From the NCBI GenBank assembly GCA_009746045.1, contig RPFO01000154.1, positions 7,680,693 through 7,744,692 of the forward strand: a stretch of DNA of 64,000 nucleotides, given 5' to 3'. This document shows, one piece after another, positions 48,783 to 60,373 of this stretch. The translations under genes were made by a program, and so were the position numbers. The notes below the pieces were generated by a model, which worked only from the letters and a program-made list of their open reading frames with translations, searched no databases and was not told the DNA's origin. Every line of letters starts with the position of its first letter. The first letter of the stretch is position 1. The stretch comes from Mesostigma viride. Taxonomy: Eukaryota > Streptophyta > Mesostigmatophyceae > Mesostigmatales > Mesostigmataceae.

Positions 48783-49367
48783 TGTTACGTCCCTGCCCAG
48801 ACACGCCTAGCCTGAGCTACGTAGCGAAAGACCCTTCTTGCCGGAATTAGGAATAATTCAAGATAGCCTAAAGTAGGTTGCGCTTCACGACGTGAGTCGT
48901 GAGATATCTGGCATCACGGCTTGATGCCAAGCTAATTAGTACACACTTATATTGGCTAGCAATACCAATTACAAATGGATAATTGCCCCGGGCTCAATGT
49001 GTAGGCGTATTCGCACTTATCATTCATTAAACCAAGAGGACGAGACTCTCGTCCTCGGACCAATTTAACCTAGGTTGGTTGCGGCGCAGATACACGCCAA
49101 TTTCCCTAGAACAATCCCAGTCACTCATTCCACGTAGGATCCGGGCCGACATCGACCCTCAACTATAGGATCCACGCCTAGAACTACTGACGGACTCAGA
49201 ACTGGCGCGGCGCCACAGCACCGGCCCCTAAAAGGACAACCTAGGACCAAAATAACTAGTCCAATTCACACAATAGCCAAGGTCCATAAAACCCAAGTCC
49301 AATAGACCAAACAGCCTTAGTAATTTATTCCATTGTTACGTCCGACCAAAAGGGCAGGGACGTAACA
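48783..49367 (-). repeat. Gypsy-2 3' LTR
   Basis: 585 bp, TGTTACGTCC...GGACGTAACA, partner of 59785-60368. It is preceded in element sense by a polypurine tract GGGGGGGGAGGAG (49368-49380). Confidence 0.92.
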
Positions 49368-49697
49368 CTCCTCCCCCCCATGGGGGTCGGTAGTCCCTAC
49401 CGTACAAGTTAGATTGGAAAACAACGCTACTATAAGAGTACTATGTCCCAACCTCGGTTCACCCGCAGGTTAGTAATGCCAGTTCCTCTAGAAGTTGATA
49501 CACAGGACCAACTCTGACGTAGTAGTAAGACTCTGATGGTGACTGGATCAATCCGCTATCCGTCACAAAAACTATTCTAACCACTCTAGCGTCCGCCGCT
49601 AGTGGCACGTCGCTGCGACAGGACTTCAGTGAGAGGCCCTACGCCCCGCGTGGGTCATCTGTGAAGTCATCATCCCGGGTGCGAACACAGGTCACAC

Positions 49698-52076
49698 TCA
49701 AAGCCACTTGGTAGGGGGACACCTTCTGCCGACCCAGCCGGGACAGCTCCACCCACGACCCTCTGGGCCACAGGACAGGAACCCAGCGAGGTACTGGGGA
49801 TGGGTGAATAGGAGTGTCAGCGCCGACCGATCCACCACCCCACAACGGTGCTCGCGAACAAAGTGCACCCCCATCATGAAAACCTCCATACGCACGTGAT
49901 CATCGTTGATCGACACCGTCCGGGCCCCTACAATATCGGGCGCCACCAGATTAAGAAAGGCACGCCCCTCCGCTGGAGCCACCTTGGGAGGCGTCACCAC
50001 GTGCCCCACCCCATCGACCTGATATCGCCAATCCCACCAGTCTTCGGACCCGAACCGCACAGTATGCCCCACCGCAAGGGGAAACGAGGGTCGTCGGGTT
50101 GCGGCAGGGGCAGGGGAACCTGGGGCAGAAAGGTGATCTCTACCTGTTCCCAGTAAGCCCCGCGATCCACAGCGAACCAAGGACCCGCTTGAAACACCAG
50201 AGGAGCAGGTAGGTGCGTACCCGGGGGAACCTGAAAAGCCGGAGGTCCCTCGAATGTCACACACAGCTTCTCCGTGCGAGGTCCTGGCCCACCATGTCTC
50301 ACCGCTCTGCCCGGTACCGGCCGTATGAAGTCCCCCAATGACCACTCCTCGTGAGATGACCCAGGAGCTCTGGAAGCCGCATCATAGCCCACTGAGGTGG
50401 CTGCAGAATGATCGCCTTGACGACCGTGCTGGACCATCAGGCGCTGTATCAGGTCCTGTCCTGATTGTACCGCAGCTACGAGCGCTTCCAAGCGCATCAC
50501 GGGCTCCGCTGGTACCAGAATGCCCGTTCCGCTGGGATCCTCCGCGACCCGAGGTCGCGTCTCTGCCATGGTGTGTAGGCACGGTTCCTCCGCGGAAGGG
50601 TGCGAGGGTCGACCCGACGAAGTGGGCCGGATGTGTCCCTCCGCAGGACGTGGCATTGATGAGCCGGCTGGTGCAGGCCGGGGACGTGGTTCCAGGGAGA
50701 CTAGGAAGGTAGGCTCCGGTGGTTCCAAGGAGACAAGGAAGGTAGGCTCCTCTTGGCCCGCATCCGTCGGAGGACCTAAGGGGGCCACAACCGGGGGCTC
50801 GCCCCCGGCCGGCTGTTCTGTCCTAGCCGGAGCAGCTCCCGTCGTATCCGACCGCGGTCGCCGAGACTCTCGCTCCAATTCCACCGCCGACCCCCACGTG
50901 CGCTCCCAGTGCCGATCAGCCGGGCGACGAGGTGGTGGTGACGCTCGGCGAGCAGGGCGTACCTCCGTTCCCGAGTCCGAACGGGAACGCGAGCGCGATG
51001 ACGGTGAGGGCGAGCGCCGACGTGCAGGCCGGTCTGGAGCACGCCGAGAAGCTGGTTGGCTGCCCCCGCCCCAACCCGTGGACCGCGGGCGAGACCCTCG
51101 CCCAGGGGGCGCCCCCAGCCCATCGCCGGCGGTGGCGCCTCGAAACGCGTCACAGGACGATGTCCTGCGCCGCCCTCCAAGGAGCCCCCAGAAGGTGGAT
51201 CCCTTGGAGGAGGACGAGGAAGAGGGCGGGAGGGTAGTCATCAGAATCGGAGTCGTCACCCTCGCTCCCATCATCCTGGTCCTCGTCGTCCATCGCCACG
51301 ATGCGATCCAGGGCCTGCCGTAACGAGTACTGACCCGCGCGCATACACTTCTCGCCCCGCAACGCCCCTTCCAACGGGAGGTATCGAGGAAAGTAGTTCT
51401 CCAGATGCTTCCGCACCTCGGGTGGAATTAGGAGGAGCAACAGCCGTGGAAATGCCAGACCTGCATCCAACGTGTTCATGCACGCATGACACAGGCACTC
51501 CCGCTCATGGGTTTCCCAGTCGATACCGACCACCACGCCGTCGCGCTCGGCGGTGCGGGTCTCGATCTTGAACCCCACATTTCTTCGCACGAACCATCGA
51601 AAATCCTCCAGCTTAGCGGGGCCGACCCGCGCCAGAATGGAATCGGCGCGGAGATCTGACGGCATCTGGTTACGGCGCCGACGACGCCGCTCCACCAAGT
51701 CACCCTCCCGACCATAGTCGCGCACGAACACTCGGGGGTTAAATGTCTCCTCATTCAGCTCCTTCACTAGCTGCATCGCGCGCGCGTCCGGAGCTCCGGG
51801 TCTGGACGACGTCTCGTGCCGGCCACCACCTCCCGAGCCCCCGGCCCTTGCACCCCCTTCGGACTGCAGGCTCTCCGCGAGCTGTCTGCATCCTGTCATC
51901 CTGTTCTGGTAGAGGGGCCTCCGGGTAATCTGTCGTGTCCATGTCCACCAGATCTTCCTCACTCGATCCCCGTCTACTACCCGGATTCCTGCCTCTACGG
52001 CCTCCGCGGCGCTGGCGGAAGTCTGGCCCTGGGAAGCGCCTCCGCGGCGTCCCCCTGCACGGCCCACACACCACAA
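49698..52076 (-). pseudogene. Gypsy-2 extra 3' ORF, unknown, frameshifted
   Basis: Three overlapping frames (51150-52076, 49994-51274, 49698-50345) that together look like one long ORF between integrase and the 3' LTR, about 790 codons with two 1-nt shifts. The N-terminal third is helical and charged (FVRDYGREGDLVERRRRRRN, ILARVGPAKLEDFRWFVRRN, ECLCHACMNTLDAG). The middle is Arg/Ser/Pro-rich (RRSPSPSSRSRSRSDSG). The C-terminal part is aromatic and globular (FGSEDWWDWRYQVDGVGH, DDHVRMEVFMMGVHFV). I do not recognise it. An ORF in the same place exists in gypsy-1. It may be an env-like or regulatory third ORF, but I see no clear signal peptide or membrane anchor. Confidence 0.45.
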
Positions 52077-52227
52077 GCCAAGGCGTTAGTCGGCGTGTAC
52101 CTAGTACCCGGCTCACACCTCACTCTCACCCTACACCGTTATACCGCATGTGGCCTATTAATGCAATTGGTGTGTCTTCTTGTACGCTTCCAGTAAGCGG
52201 GCGCAACCCGCTAACTCAGTAGGTGCG

Positions 52228-53440
52228 CCAGGAGTCCTCAGACTCATGCTGCGCGAATCGCCATCGCACACGGTACTGTCGCTGGGTCCCCCGACCTCGT
52301 TTGACATCCGGTGTCCCACGATCGCTGCCACCTCATCCTCCTGTTCCCCGTGTCCGGATTGAACTCCAACGGGGCCGGGGGATTGACCCGACCCTGAATG
52401 GTGTTCTGGTGGTACAACTTGAGCTGGTCACGATGGAAACGGTTGGACGTGAGGTTCCATGACACTGGGACGTCCACCTGGAACATGACGTCGTCAAACT
52501 TGGTGAGAACCTTGTAGGGGCCCAGGAACATGGGACGAAGCTTAGTCTTCAGCTCCTTCTCCACCTTGTGTGAGAATCGTCCGATCTGTGGGCCCTCCAC
52601 CAGGACCCAATCGCCCACCTCAATGGACGGCGCCCGGTTATCCCGCTTGCCGGCTGTCCTCTCCAGATACCGCTCGGTCGCGGCGCGGTAGCCCTGGACT
52701 GCACTGTTATGAGCCTGGTGCATCCGCTGCAGCAAGCGATCAACCCCCTGGCGTGTGTCCAGCTTGACCTGATCCTCTCCCAGTCCGGGGCTCATAAGCA
52801 GGTCGGGAGGCGTGAGAGGGTGCCTGCCAGAGTTGAGGAAAAAGGGGGTAAATCCGTGGGCGGCCTGGGGGCATTGTTCAGGGAGAACTCCACCAAGCCC
52901 AGAAGTTCCTCCCAATTGCTGCCCACCGCGTCGGTGTAGTGTCGCATGGTCTCTGCACTGTGCGGTTCAACCGCTCCACCAGATGTGACGACGAACTGTG
53001 GTAGGCCGTGCCCAGCGACACCTTGGTGCCCAGCCGTTCGAAAACTCCTGCCAGAATTTGGCCGTGAAGAGCTTGTCGCGGTCGGAGATGAACTGTCGGC
53101 TGAGCCCGTGGAACCGGAACACGTGCGTCAGGTATATCTTGGCGCACTCCTCCGCAGTGAGGTCGGCCGGACACGGGGCCAAGTGACACATGCGCGTCAG
53201 GCGGTCCACGAACACCAGACCATGCTGTTGCCGCTCTTCGCCTTCTTGAACGGGCCGATGAAGTCCATCATGATAGAATCCCAAGGACCCATCGGATCAG
53301 GTAACGTCTTGGGGACGGCTTGCGAGCCCGTGTTCCTGGACTTCATGATCTGGCACGAGGGGCACTGGCGCACATATGTCTCAATATACTCCTTCATCCC
53401 TGGCCAGTAGAAATGTTTGCGGGCCCGAGGATAAGACGGT
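52228..53440 (-). pseudogene. Gypsy-2 integrase with GPY module and chromodomain remnant
   Basis: Integrase in several frames. Zinc-finger end RQCPSCQIMKSR, core MMDFIGPF, QFISDRDKLFTAKFW and SSSHLVERLNRTV give the D-D-E residues. Then comes the C-terminal GPY/F module (MFLGPYKVLTKFDDVMFQVD) in frame 52244-52915. Downstream, two frames pieced together (DEVAAIVGHR, then RGTQRQYRVRWRFAQHESED) resemble a chromodomain, as expected for a chromovirus. At least three frameshifts make it inactive. Chromodomain assignment is moderately confident because of the broken frame. Confidence 0.75.
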
Positions 53441-54428
53441 GGCTTCCTTGATGTCCGCCTAGAAGCGAATCGTGGAGCTCGTGAAGCAAGGCGGCCCTAC
53501 AAAGCTCCGGGACATACAGCCGCCATTCCTCCGGCTGGACACTCACGAACAGGCGTCCATCCTGGAACTTGCAAGGGTAGGCACCCATCTGCTGGGGATG
53601 CGCCCGGATGGCTTCAAGCGCCGCTTCCTCCGTGACCGTGAAACGACTGATCATCGTCTCCAGGTCCGACGTGACTGTGAACGCGTCCGCGGCCGGGTCT
53701 GTCTCCGCACTCGCCTGGTTGACGAATTCGGAGAAGACTGTGGGCGGGCCGATCGGCTGAAGCTGAAAAATTCCCTGGGGCGGCACCACATGGCTAAGGG
53801 GCATGCGCATATGCGATCCCTCCCCCTCCCCGGGGGCGTCCACGTCCTCGTGGGCACTCGTCTCCTCCAAGAGAGGTGACAAGTCATCGCTGGTGGTGTG
53901 TCCCAGATGAAACAGGTGGCGGGCCCGGGGAGACCGTGGCTCCGCGCCGTAGGCGGTCCCCGGGGCGGCCACTGGTACGCAAGTGGTATGAAGCACATCC
54001 ATGTCCTCGTAGAACCAATAGTCCGCCCGTCGCGAAAGGGCGTCTGGCACCACGTTGTCCGCGCCCTTGACGTATTGGATCTTGAATGGCGCAAACTGTG
54101 ACAAGTACTCCATCCACCGCGCTTGGCGGGGCGTCAGGTTGGGCTGCACCAGGAGGTGGGTGAGCGGCCGGTGGTCGGTGTGGATCACCAGGCGGTGGGG
54201 GTCGAGATCCCCCTGCTCACTAATGGCCACCGAAAACTGGGCCCCCAGAAGATGATGACGCCACGTGTGGCAGCTGTAGACTACTGCCAGAAGCTCCTGC
54301 TGATGCACTGGGTAATTCCGCTCCGCCGGAATCATTGTGCGTGAGATATACTCGATGGGCTGAAGACCCTTGCCTTGGTCCTGCAGGAGGACACCCCCGA
54401 TGGCCACCTTGCTGGCGTCCGTAGCCAC
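53440..54428 (-). CDS. Gypsy-2 RNase H and integrase N-terminus
   Basis: Frame (open to 53394) starting ATDASKVAIGGVLLQDQG, with IPAERNYPVHQQELLAVVYS, IHTDHRPLTHLL and NVVPDALSRRADY: a complete gypsy RNase H. A linker (PLSHVVPPQGIFQLQ) follows, then the start of the integrase zinc finger (ELHDSLLGGHQGSHRLI), where the frame is lost. It aligns with gypsy-1 12207-12868 and with the sequence on both sides of transposon A, which helped define that insertion. Confidence 0.88.
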
Positions 54429-54639
54429 GACGAAAGGAAGGGCCGGGTCCGGCAGGATAAGGACTGGTGCTGTGGTGAGGTGGCGCTTAAGCGCCTCAAA
54501 AGCCTGTTGGCACTGCTCAGCCCAAAGGAACGGGGTACCCTTCTTGAGAAGAGCGTTGATCGGGCGGCGATGGTGGCAAACCGCGGGATGAACCGTCGGT
54601 AGTAAGATGCCAATCCCAGGAAGCTGCGCACCCCTTCAC

Positions 54640-56240
54640 GTCCGTAGGGACAGGCCATTGCTGGACGGACTCGATCTTCTCAGGGTCGGTCGCGATGCCG
54701 TCCGCGGACAAGGTATGGCCCAGAAACGGCACGCAGCGGCCGGCGCGCACCTTGGCTTTCCGCGCCGAAAGGTGCTCATCCTCCATGATCTGCAGCACGG
54801 CGTCCACATCCTCTAGGTGCTCCTCGAACGTCTTGGAGTACACCAGGATGTCGTCCAGATACGCCAGCGCGCACGTGCGCTTGTAGGTCCAGGGCGGGCG
54901 CGCCCCCTTCTGCGGGTCCGCCAGGTCCTGGGAGACCTGCGGCAAGTGGGCTGTGCCCATCACCGGACGGAGGATGTCATTCATCAGCATCTGGAAGGAC
55001 GCAGGCGAATTGCACAGCCCCATTGCCGCCACCCGAAACTGATAGTGACCGAAGGGCGTAGCGAACGCGGTCTTGTGGCAGTCTTCTGGCGCGATGCGCA
55101 GCTGCCAAAACCCGTCCGCACAGTCGATGACGGTGAAACACGTGGCCCCCTGGACACGGTTGAAGATGTCGTCGATCCGCGGTAGAGGATACCGGGACTT
55201 GACGGTGATGGCGTTCAGCTTCCGGTAATCCGTCACCAGACGCCACTTGCCTCCTGGCTTGGGAACGAGCAGCACGCCCGCTGAGAAGGGGCTGTTGCTG
55301 GGTTCAATGAGCCCAGCGTCGAGCAGTGAAATGAGGATCTTCTTGAGCTCCACCAGCTCGACTGGGCCCATGCGGTACATGGGAGACACGGTAGGCCCGG
55401 AACCCTCCTGGAGCTGGACACGATGCAACACCGATCGATTGGGAGGGAACTGGGGGGTGCGATCCGCAAAAAGGGTAGTGCGCTTCTCCAGGACGGCATT
55501 GAACCGCGCCAGCTCATCCGGTGTGAATCCGGCACCAATCTCGTTAAGCAGAGCCTGAGTGCTATCCAGGTCTATGCGATACATCGCGTACTCCTTGCCC
55601 TTCCGGAGCTGGCGCGCCAGCGTCTTGCTACTCATCAGGATCTGGGACGCTGGTCGAGGCCCGTCCGCCGAGCGCTCGTGTGTAATGTTATGGACCTCCG
55701 CGGCCTGTGCCCTATACTCGCTGTCAGGGCACCAGAATGAACCATCCGGAAACCAAACTACCCGCCGGCGCACACTGATGTCCACATCCTGCTTGTCCAG
55801 CCAGTCCACTCCAATGATGATGTCGGCAGCGCCCAGCGGCGCAATAGTCGCCACCAGGTCCACCGGCGTGCCCTGCAGCACACCCTTGATGTCTGCTAGG
55901 CCCGGCGATTGGTGTCGCCGACCGTCTGAGTAGGTGACATATACTGCCGTGGTGTGAGGCCGGGGTACCAGGCCCAGCCGACGCACCAGGGCCTCGTTGA
56001 TGAAGGACGTGGAGGCGCCGGTGTCGACCAGGAACTTCACGTCCATGATCGTTTTCTCCTTCAAATACGGATCAAGGACGGTGGGAGGGACCAATAACCC
56101 TCCGCTGAAAAGAAACAGATGCCGCGAATCTCCTTGAGATGCACGCGCCGCCGGTTGGGTGGACGCGTCTGCGGCCACGTTATTGACGTCTACCTCTACT
56201 CTAGTTGACTCCGCGTCTGGGCTACCATCTGATTTTTCTA
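54640..56240 (-). CDS. Gypsy-2 protease and reverse transcriptase
   Basis: Pol segment within the open frame 54517-56754. Protease at about residues 236-325 of that frame: KFLVDTGASTSFINEALVRR and ADIIIGVDWLD, canonical DTG. RT follows: VPKPGGKWRLVTDYRKLN, YPLPRIDDIF, FTVIDCADGFWQL (catalytic Asp) and AYLDDILVYSKTF. The first 170 residues of the open frame are out of register with the zinc knuckle of Gag. Near 54630 the frame shifts in the thumb. Motifs look intact, so this copy was active recently. Confidence 0.9.
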
Positions 56241-56242
56241 CC

Positions 56243-56953
56243 CTATCCCCTACCCCGGGACCCAAGCCCATGGGCAGGGCTACTACTCCCGAGGAGCGGT
56301 GGGACGGGAGGCCGCCTCGCCCGACCACCCGCCCTCTTCCCCCCCTCCTCCTCTTCGTCAGCCCCCTCCTCGTCGTCATACTCGTAGCCAGCCACTGCCT
56401 GCGTTTGGCCGGAAGAGGAGGACTGTCGCCGCGCCTCAATCTCGTTGACCGCACGCAACACACCCTTGGTAGAGCTGGTCGCGGGTGGTCGCGGCTGCTG
56501 GTACTGCGTCGGGACCTGTCTGGCGTGCTGCAGGCGAGCCGCACGCTCACCCGCGTTGCGGGGTCGGTCCCGAGGACCGGAGGAGTCGGGGCGGCTGCCG
56601 AAGGCCGGGCCGGAGAAACGAACACTGGGTGTCCCTTCTCCTGTCCCACGACTGGCGTTCTTGCCCCGGAGCTTGGGGCAGTCGCGCTTGAGGTGCCCCA
56701 CCTCGCTGCACATGAAGCAGCGCGCCTTGCTAGCGTCGATCGCGTTGACGCCATGGTCAGTGTAGCCCTCGTCAGGGTCGTCGAGGTACTCGTCCTCCTC
56801 CTCGCCGGCGAAATCAGTGGAGTACATCTGATTCACCCGTCGCGGGGGAGCAGGTCTGAAGAAACGGCGCACTGAGGGGCACGCCCGCGAGCCACTACGT
56901 CGGCCACCTGTAGGAGATACCTCTGGATATTCAAGATGTCCCACTCTTCCCAA
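56243..56953 (-). CDS. Gypsy-2 Gag zinc knuckle
   Basis: Frame with acidic stretch EEEDEYLDDPDEGY and a CCHC knuckle CFMCSEVGHLKRDC, near-identical in spacing to the gypsy-1 knuckle. It ends in an Arg/Gly/Pro-rich linker before the protease frame. Nucleocapsid part of Gag. Confidence 0.78.
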   Translation of the reverse strand: MGRVGHLEYPEVSPTGGRRSGSRACPSVRRFFRPAPPRRVNQMYSTDFAGEEEDEYLDDPDEGYTDHGVNAIDASKARCFMCSEVGHLKRDCPKLRGKNASRGTGEGTPSVRFSGPAFGSRPDSSGPRDRPRNAGERAARLQHARQVPTQYQQPRPPATSSTKGVLRAVNEIEARRQSSSSGQTQAVAGYEYDDEEGADEEEEGGKRAGGRARRPPVPPLLGSSSPAHGLGSRGRG

Positions 56954-57282
56954 GGGACATCAGCATAGTGCTTGAATACCTCGTCCTGCAGCTCAGGGCA
57001 GAGTGCCTCGATGAACCTGCTCTTGTACTCGTACCAGGTCATGTCAGCCAGGTAGGCGGCGCTGGACTCGAACTTAGACAGAAACTCGCGATATGGGGTG
57101 GTCCCCTGGCGCAGCTTGCTGAAGGCCATCCGCTCGTGGAGTGTAGCATCTGGGGGCACCAGCTTGCGACGCACTCGGTCCATCAGTTCCGCCAAGGTTT
57201 GCGGGTATGACTGGGACGCGATGCTCTCACAGTTCAAGATGCTTATCACCGAGGGGTCCATACAGGAGTTAATCACTAGCAA
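56833..57282 (-). CDS. Gypsy-2 Gag capsid C-terminal part
   Basis: 149-codon frame: ELMDRVRRKLVPPDATLHER, MAFSKLRQGTTPYREFLSKF, YKSRFIEALCPELQDEVFKH. It matches the capsid region of gypsy-1 by eye and shows the usual gypsy Gag pattern. It joins the frame 57269-57976 upstream after a shift near 57275. Confidence 0.75.
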   Translation of the reverse strand: MLVINSCMDPSVISILNCESIASQSYPQTLAELMDRVRRKLVPPDATLHERMAFSKLRQGTTPYREFLSKFESSAAYLADMTWYEYKSRFIEALCPELQDEVFKHYADVPWEEWDILNIQRYLLQVADVVARGRAPQCAVSSDLLPRDG

Positions 57283-57976
57283 TCAGATCGCTGGTGGCCA
57301 GCTGCCAGTTGTGATGATTGCGCCAGATGGTATACTGCCGTCGCCACATGCGTCCCCATTCCTCTACCTCGCGCGGTTTCATGTCCGCGTGCAGCTTGGG
57401 TACATTCTTGAAATTGGGCATCGGTGGGGCCTTTACCGCGGCGGTGACGGGCCCACCGACGTCTACGTGGGGGATATCGCCGAAGTCGGGGGGCTGCGAC
57501 CGGGGGAGAGAGCTGGATCTGGGCGGCGTACCATGAGTCCGCCGCACCTGGACGGATGAGGGGTGTTCGTACCCCGGGTCATCCAAGGCCACCCTGCTGA
57601 AGCTGAGGTTGCCAGCAGGCGCAGGCGAGGGGACCGCGCTTTGGTCAAGCACCCGTGGGCGCTGCGGTTGAGGTGCCGGGCGCTGGACTGGCGTGTGAGT
57701 CTCCTCGTCTCTGGTGGTGACACTGCTCCTGGTCTCCCCTGGGCTGGTCCGTGGTCTATGAGTACCAACGGGCGGGCCCTGCGTGACAGTTCCCTCGTCC
57801 GCCTCGTTAGTCCCTTCCAGGTCATCGAACTCGCCATCTGCCCCTGGGACCTCCCCTTCCTCGTCCGAATACCATAGCGCCGTGGGTAACAGGGACGTGC
57901 TGCCGAAGGACACTCTGCGTCTGCCCCGGTGTGGGGGCCCGGTGGAGGTCCCTGGGGCCGCCCCCGACCTGCCCAA
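57269..57976 (-). CDS. Gypsy-2 Gag central part
   Basis: 235-codon frame, Pro/Ser/Thr-rich with an acidic patch (YSDEEGEVPGADGEFDDLEG). It ends in the start of the capsid fold (PPMPNFKNVPKLHADMKP, WRRQYTIWRNHHNW). It continues the poly-Gln frame upstream after another frame change. Gag by position. Confidence 0.6.
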   Translation of the reverse strand: MGRSGAAPGTSTGPPHRGRRRVSFGSTSLLPTALWYSDEEGEVPGADGEFDDLEGTNEADEGTVTQGPPVGTHRPRTSPGETRSSVTTRDEETHTPVQRPAPQPQRPRVLDQSAVPSPAPAGNLSFSRVALDDPGYEHPSSVQVRRTHGTPPRSSSLPRSQPPDFGDIPHVDVGGPVTAAVKAPPMPNFKNVPKLHADMKPREVEEWGRMWRRQYTIWRNHHNWQLATSDLIASD

Positions 57977-58140
57977 GGATGCGTTGGCCGCCCGGTGACT
58001 GGCTGCTGATGGCGGTAGTGCAGGGTATCTTCATTCTCGTCTCTCTGCTGCTCTGGATCAGGTGGTAGCCATTGTGGTCTCGTCTGGGGTTGTTGCTGCT
58101 GCATCCGGGGTTGCTGCTGTTGCCATTGCTGCTGTGGTGA

Positions 58141-58398
58141 CCGTTGCTGCTGCTGATGCTGCTGCTGCTGTTGCTGCTGCTGCGGTTGCTGCTGCTGCTG
58201 CTACTGCTGCTGCTGTTGCTGCTGCTGCTGTTGCTGCTGCTGTTGCTGCTGTTGCTGCTGCTGCGAGTACTCTTGGAGCCTCTCTCGGTCATTCCTGTCA
58301 TCTCCCTGCCTTGTTAAGGCGTCTAGATTGTCCCCATCCGCTGGGAACCTAGGGTTCTGATCTCTGGATCGTGGGAAGCCTTCCGCAGGTCTCTCCAT
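58141..58398 (-). CDS. Gypsy-2 Gag N-terminus with poly-Gln tract
   Basis: ATG at 58398, MERPAEGFPRSRDQNPRFPA, leading into a long CAG array (58141-58262) that codes for poly-Gln in this frame. The same array gives Ser- and Ala-rich artefact frames. The start is supported by its place after the leader and the absence of upstream ATGs in frame. Confidence 0.6.
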
Positions 58399-59784
58399 GA
58401 CCTCACCTGTATCTGTCCCTGCTTGGACGTGCAGTGGTACCTCTATCCTCTCTGTACCGTGCTCGTGGTTGTCTACCGGTTCTACTCTGTATTCTCTAGA
58501 TCTCGTTCTCTAGTCTCTTCCTCTGTATCTCTGGCGTTCCTTGTTTGGGACCGTGTTGGCATGGTGCTCGTACCGGTACCTTACACTGCAGGCAACACCT
58601 CCCCAGGAAGGAAGAGAGAGAAAGAGAGAGAGCAACCACGTGCTATAGAGCTATAACTATAGAACCTAATACTACTCCCTAGTAATGGTCTCCTCTACTG
58701 TTTGCTAGGGCCAATGGTCAGCTGAGAGAAGGTCACTGTAACTGCTGTCCCCTCCCCCTGACTGCTGAGCGTGGGTGGCTTAGAGCATTCACGTGTGGTG
58801 TGCATCCCCTCAGGCAATGGCATGTGTTCCCTAACAAACCTATCTGCATCATGATGTTATCAAACCCTTCCACTTGCACTAGAGTCTTTAGACACTATCT
58901 TGTCCTTGATGTGTTCTTCACATGCCTTCCAACTGTAAAATATGGCTGGTCTACCCTCGCCCCCATCATGGGCCACGGCATAGTAAGGAAATCCAGATTG
59001 ACCACCCTTATTTATTCTGTTGCGTCTGGGCATGTTACATCATAGGCTGGCAGAGGCTTGCAAGCAGGAGAGAAAGAGGGGATCCCAGGCTACCTCTAGG
59101 TGCAGTGACCTTTACCAACACAAACGAGGGAGAAGCACAGAGTCTAACACAGCACACGCCCGAGCCTTCCGCGGAACGGGCTATACGCACACACGGAGGT
59201 AAACACCGTCAACACAGTCGGCAACAGCCAGACGGTATCCACCCCCACGACCCCTTGCAGGTCAAACAACGAATGGCCGTCTCCGCGACGTCCATGGGCA
59301 CCAACGACATTTACAACCTATAGAGGGTACAACATATAACATAAACCCCCTACGCGTGCGGTCCCGGAGAGAAAGCGAGCTCGCCAGCTAGCCTTCAGCA
59401 GGCATAGCTTGTAAAGAAAGAATTCTAACTAGGGGACGTACCATCTTCGATGACGTTAATCCCTCCTGAGCTGGCCGCCACCCGGTGTCGTTGAAGGCAA
59501 GCCCTGGCCGCCACTAGGTGTCGTTGAAAACAGGAGAGCTGAACGCTATCGTTGACAGCACCTCACCACAGGACTATTGCTAGCCCCGCCGAGTATCCCA
59601 GACTGGCCGCTTGCTGCCTAGGTCGTCGTTGAATCCCTTTACGGGCTGGCCGCCGGCCTGACAGCAATCGTTGAATTCCGGAACCTCTACCTACGCCAAG
59701 CTTCGTCTTGGTATCCTAATTGGCTCACTAACCCTCTCCGCGAGAGTTAGCTAACCTTTCCAGCACATTTCCTCCGATAACCAG
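58399..59784 (-). other. Gypsy-2 5' leader with imperfect tandem repeats
   Basis: 1.4 kb without a convincing gene. Near the LTR (59470-59690) a unit like CTGGCCGCC...TCGTTGAA is repeated four to five times imperfectly. Directly inside the LTR the minus strand reads C then TGGTTATCGGAGG, a primer-binding-site candidate (59771-59783). Confidence 0.6.
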
Positions 59785-60368
59785 TGTTACGTCCCTGCCC
59801 AGACACCCTAGCCTGAGCTACGTAGCGAAAGACCCTTCTTGCCGGAATTAGGAATAATTCAAGATAGCCTAAAGTAGGTTGCGCTTCACGACGTGAGTCG
59901 TGAGATATCTGGCATCACGGCTTGATGCCAAGCTAATTAGTACACACTTATATTGGCTAGCAATACCAATTACAAATGGATAATTGCCCCGGGCTCAATG
60001 TGTAGGCGTATTCGCACTTATCATTCATTAAACCAAGAGGACGAGACTCTCGTCCTCGGACCAATTTAACCTAGGTTGGTTGCGGCGCAGATACACGCCA
60101 ATTTCCCTAGAACAATCCGAGTCACTCATTCCACGTAGGATCCGGGCCGACATCGACCCTCAACTATAGGATCCACGCCTAGAACTACGGACGGACTCAG
60201 AACTGGCGCGGCGCCACGGCACCGGCCCCTAAAAGGACAACCTAGGACCAAAATAACTAGTCCAATTCACACAATAGCCAAGGTCCATAAAACCCAAGTC
60301 CAATAGACCAAACAGCCTTAGTAATTTATTCCATTGTTACGTCCGACCAAAAGGGCTGGGACGTAACA
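59785..60368 (-). repeat. Gypsy-2 5' LTR
   Basis: 584-bp partner of 48783-49367, one 1-bp indel and about five substitutions apart by eye. TG...CA ends. Confidence 0.92.
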
Positions 60369-60373
60369 GCTAG

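Larger units (their letters stand above)
48783..60368 (-). mobile_element. Complete chromovirus-like element gypsy-2 (TSD GCTAG)
   Basis: 11,586 bp between GCTAG duplications (48778-48782, 60369-60373), inserted 2 bp from the end of the methyltransferase element. Minus orientation: 5' LTR, leader, Gag, knuckle, protease, RT, RNase H, integrase with GPY module and chromodomain remnant, extra ORF, 3' LTR. Several frameshifts. The LTRs differ at about five sites by eye plus one indel, so it is recent but not the newest layer. Confidence 0.9.

Noticed and set aside
58062-58352. Ala-rich plus-strand and Ser-rich minus-strand ORFs
   Set aside because: Other frames of the CAG array; the poly-Gln frame starting at 58398 is the Gag frame.
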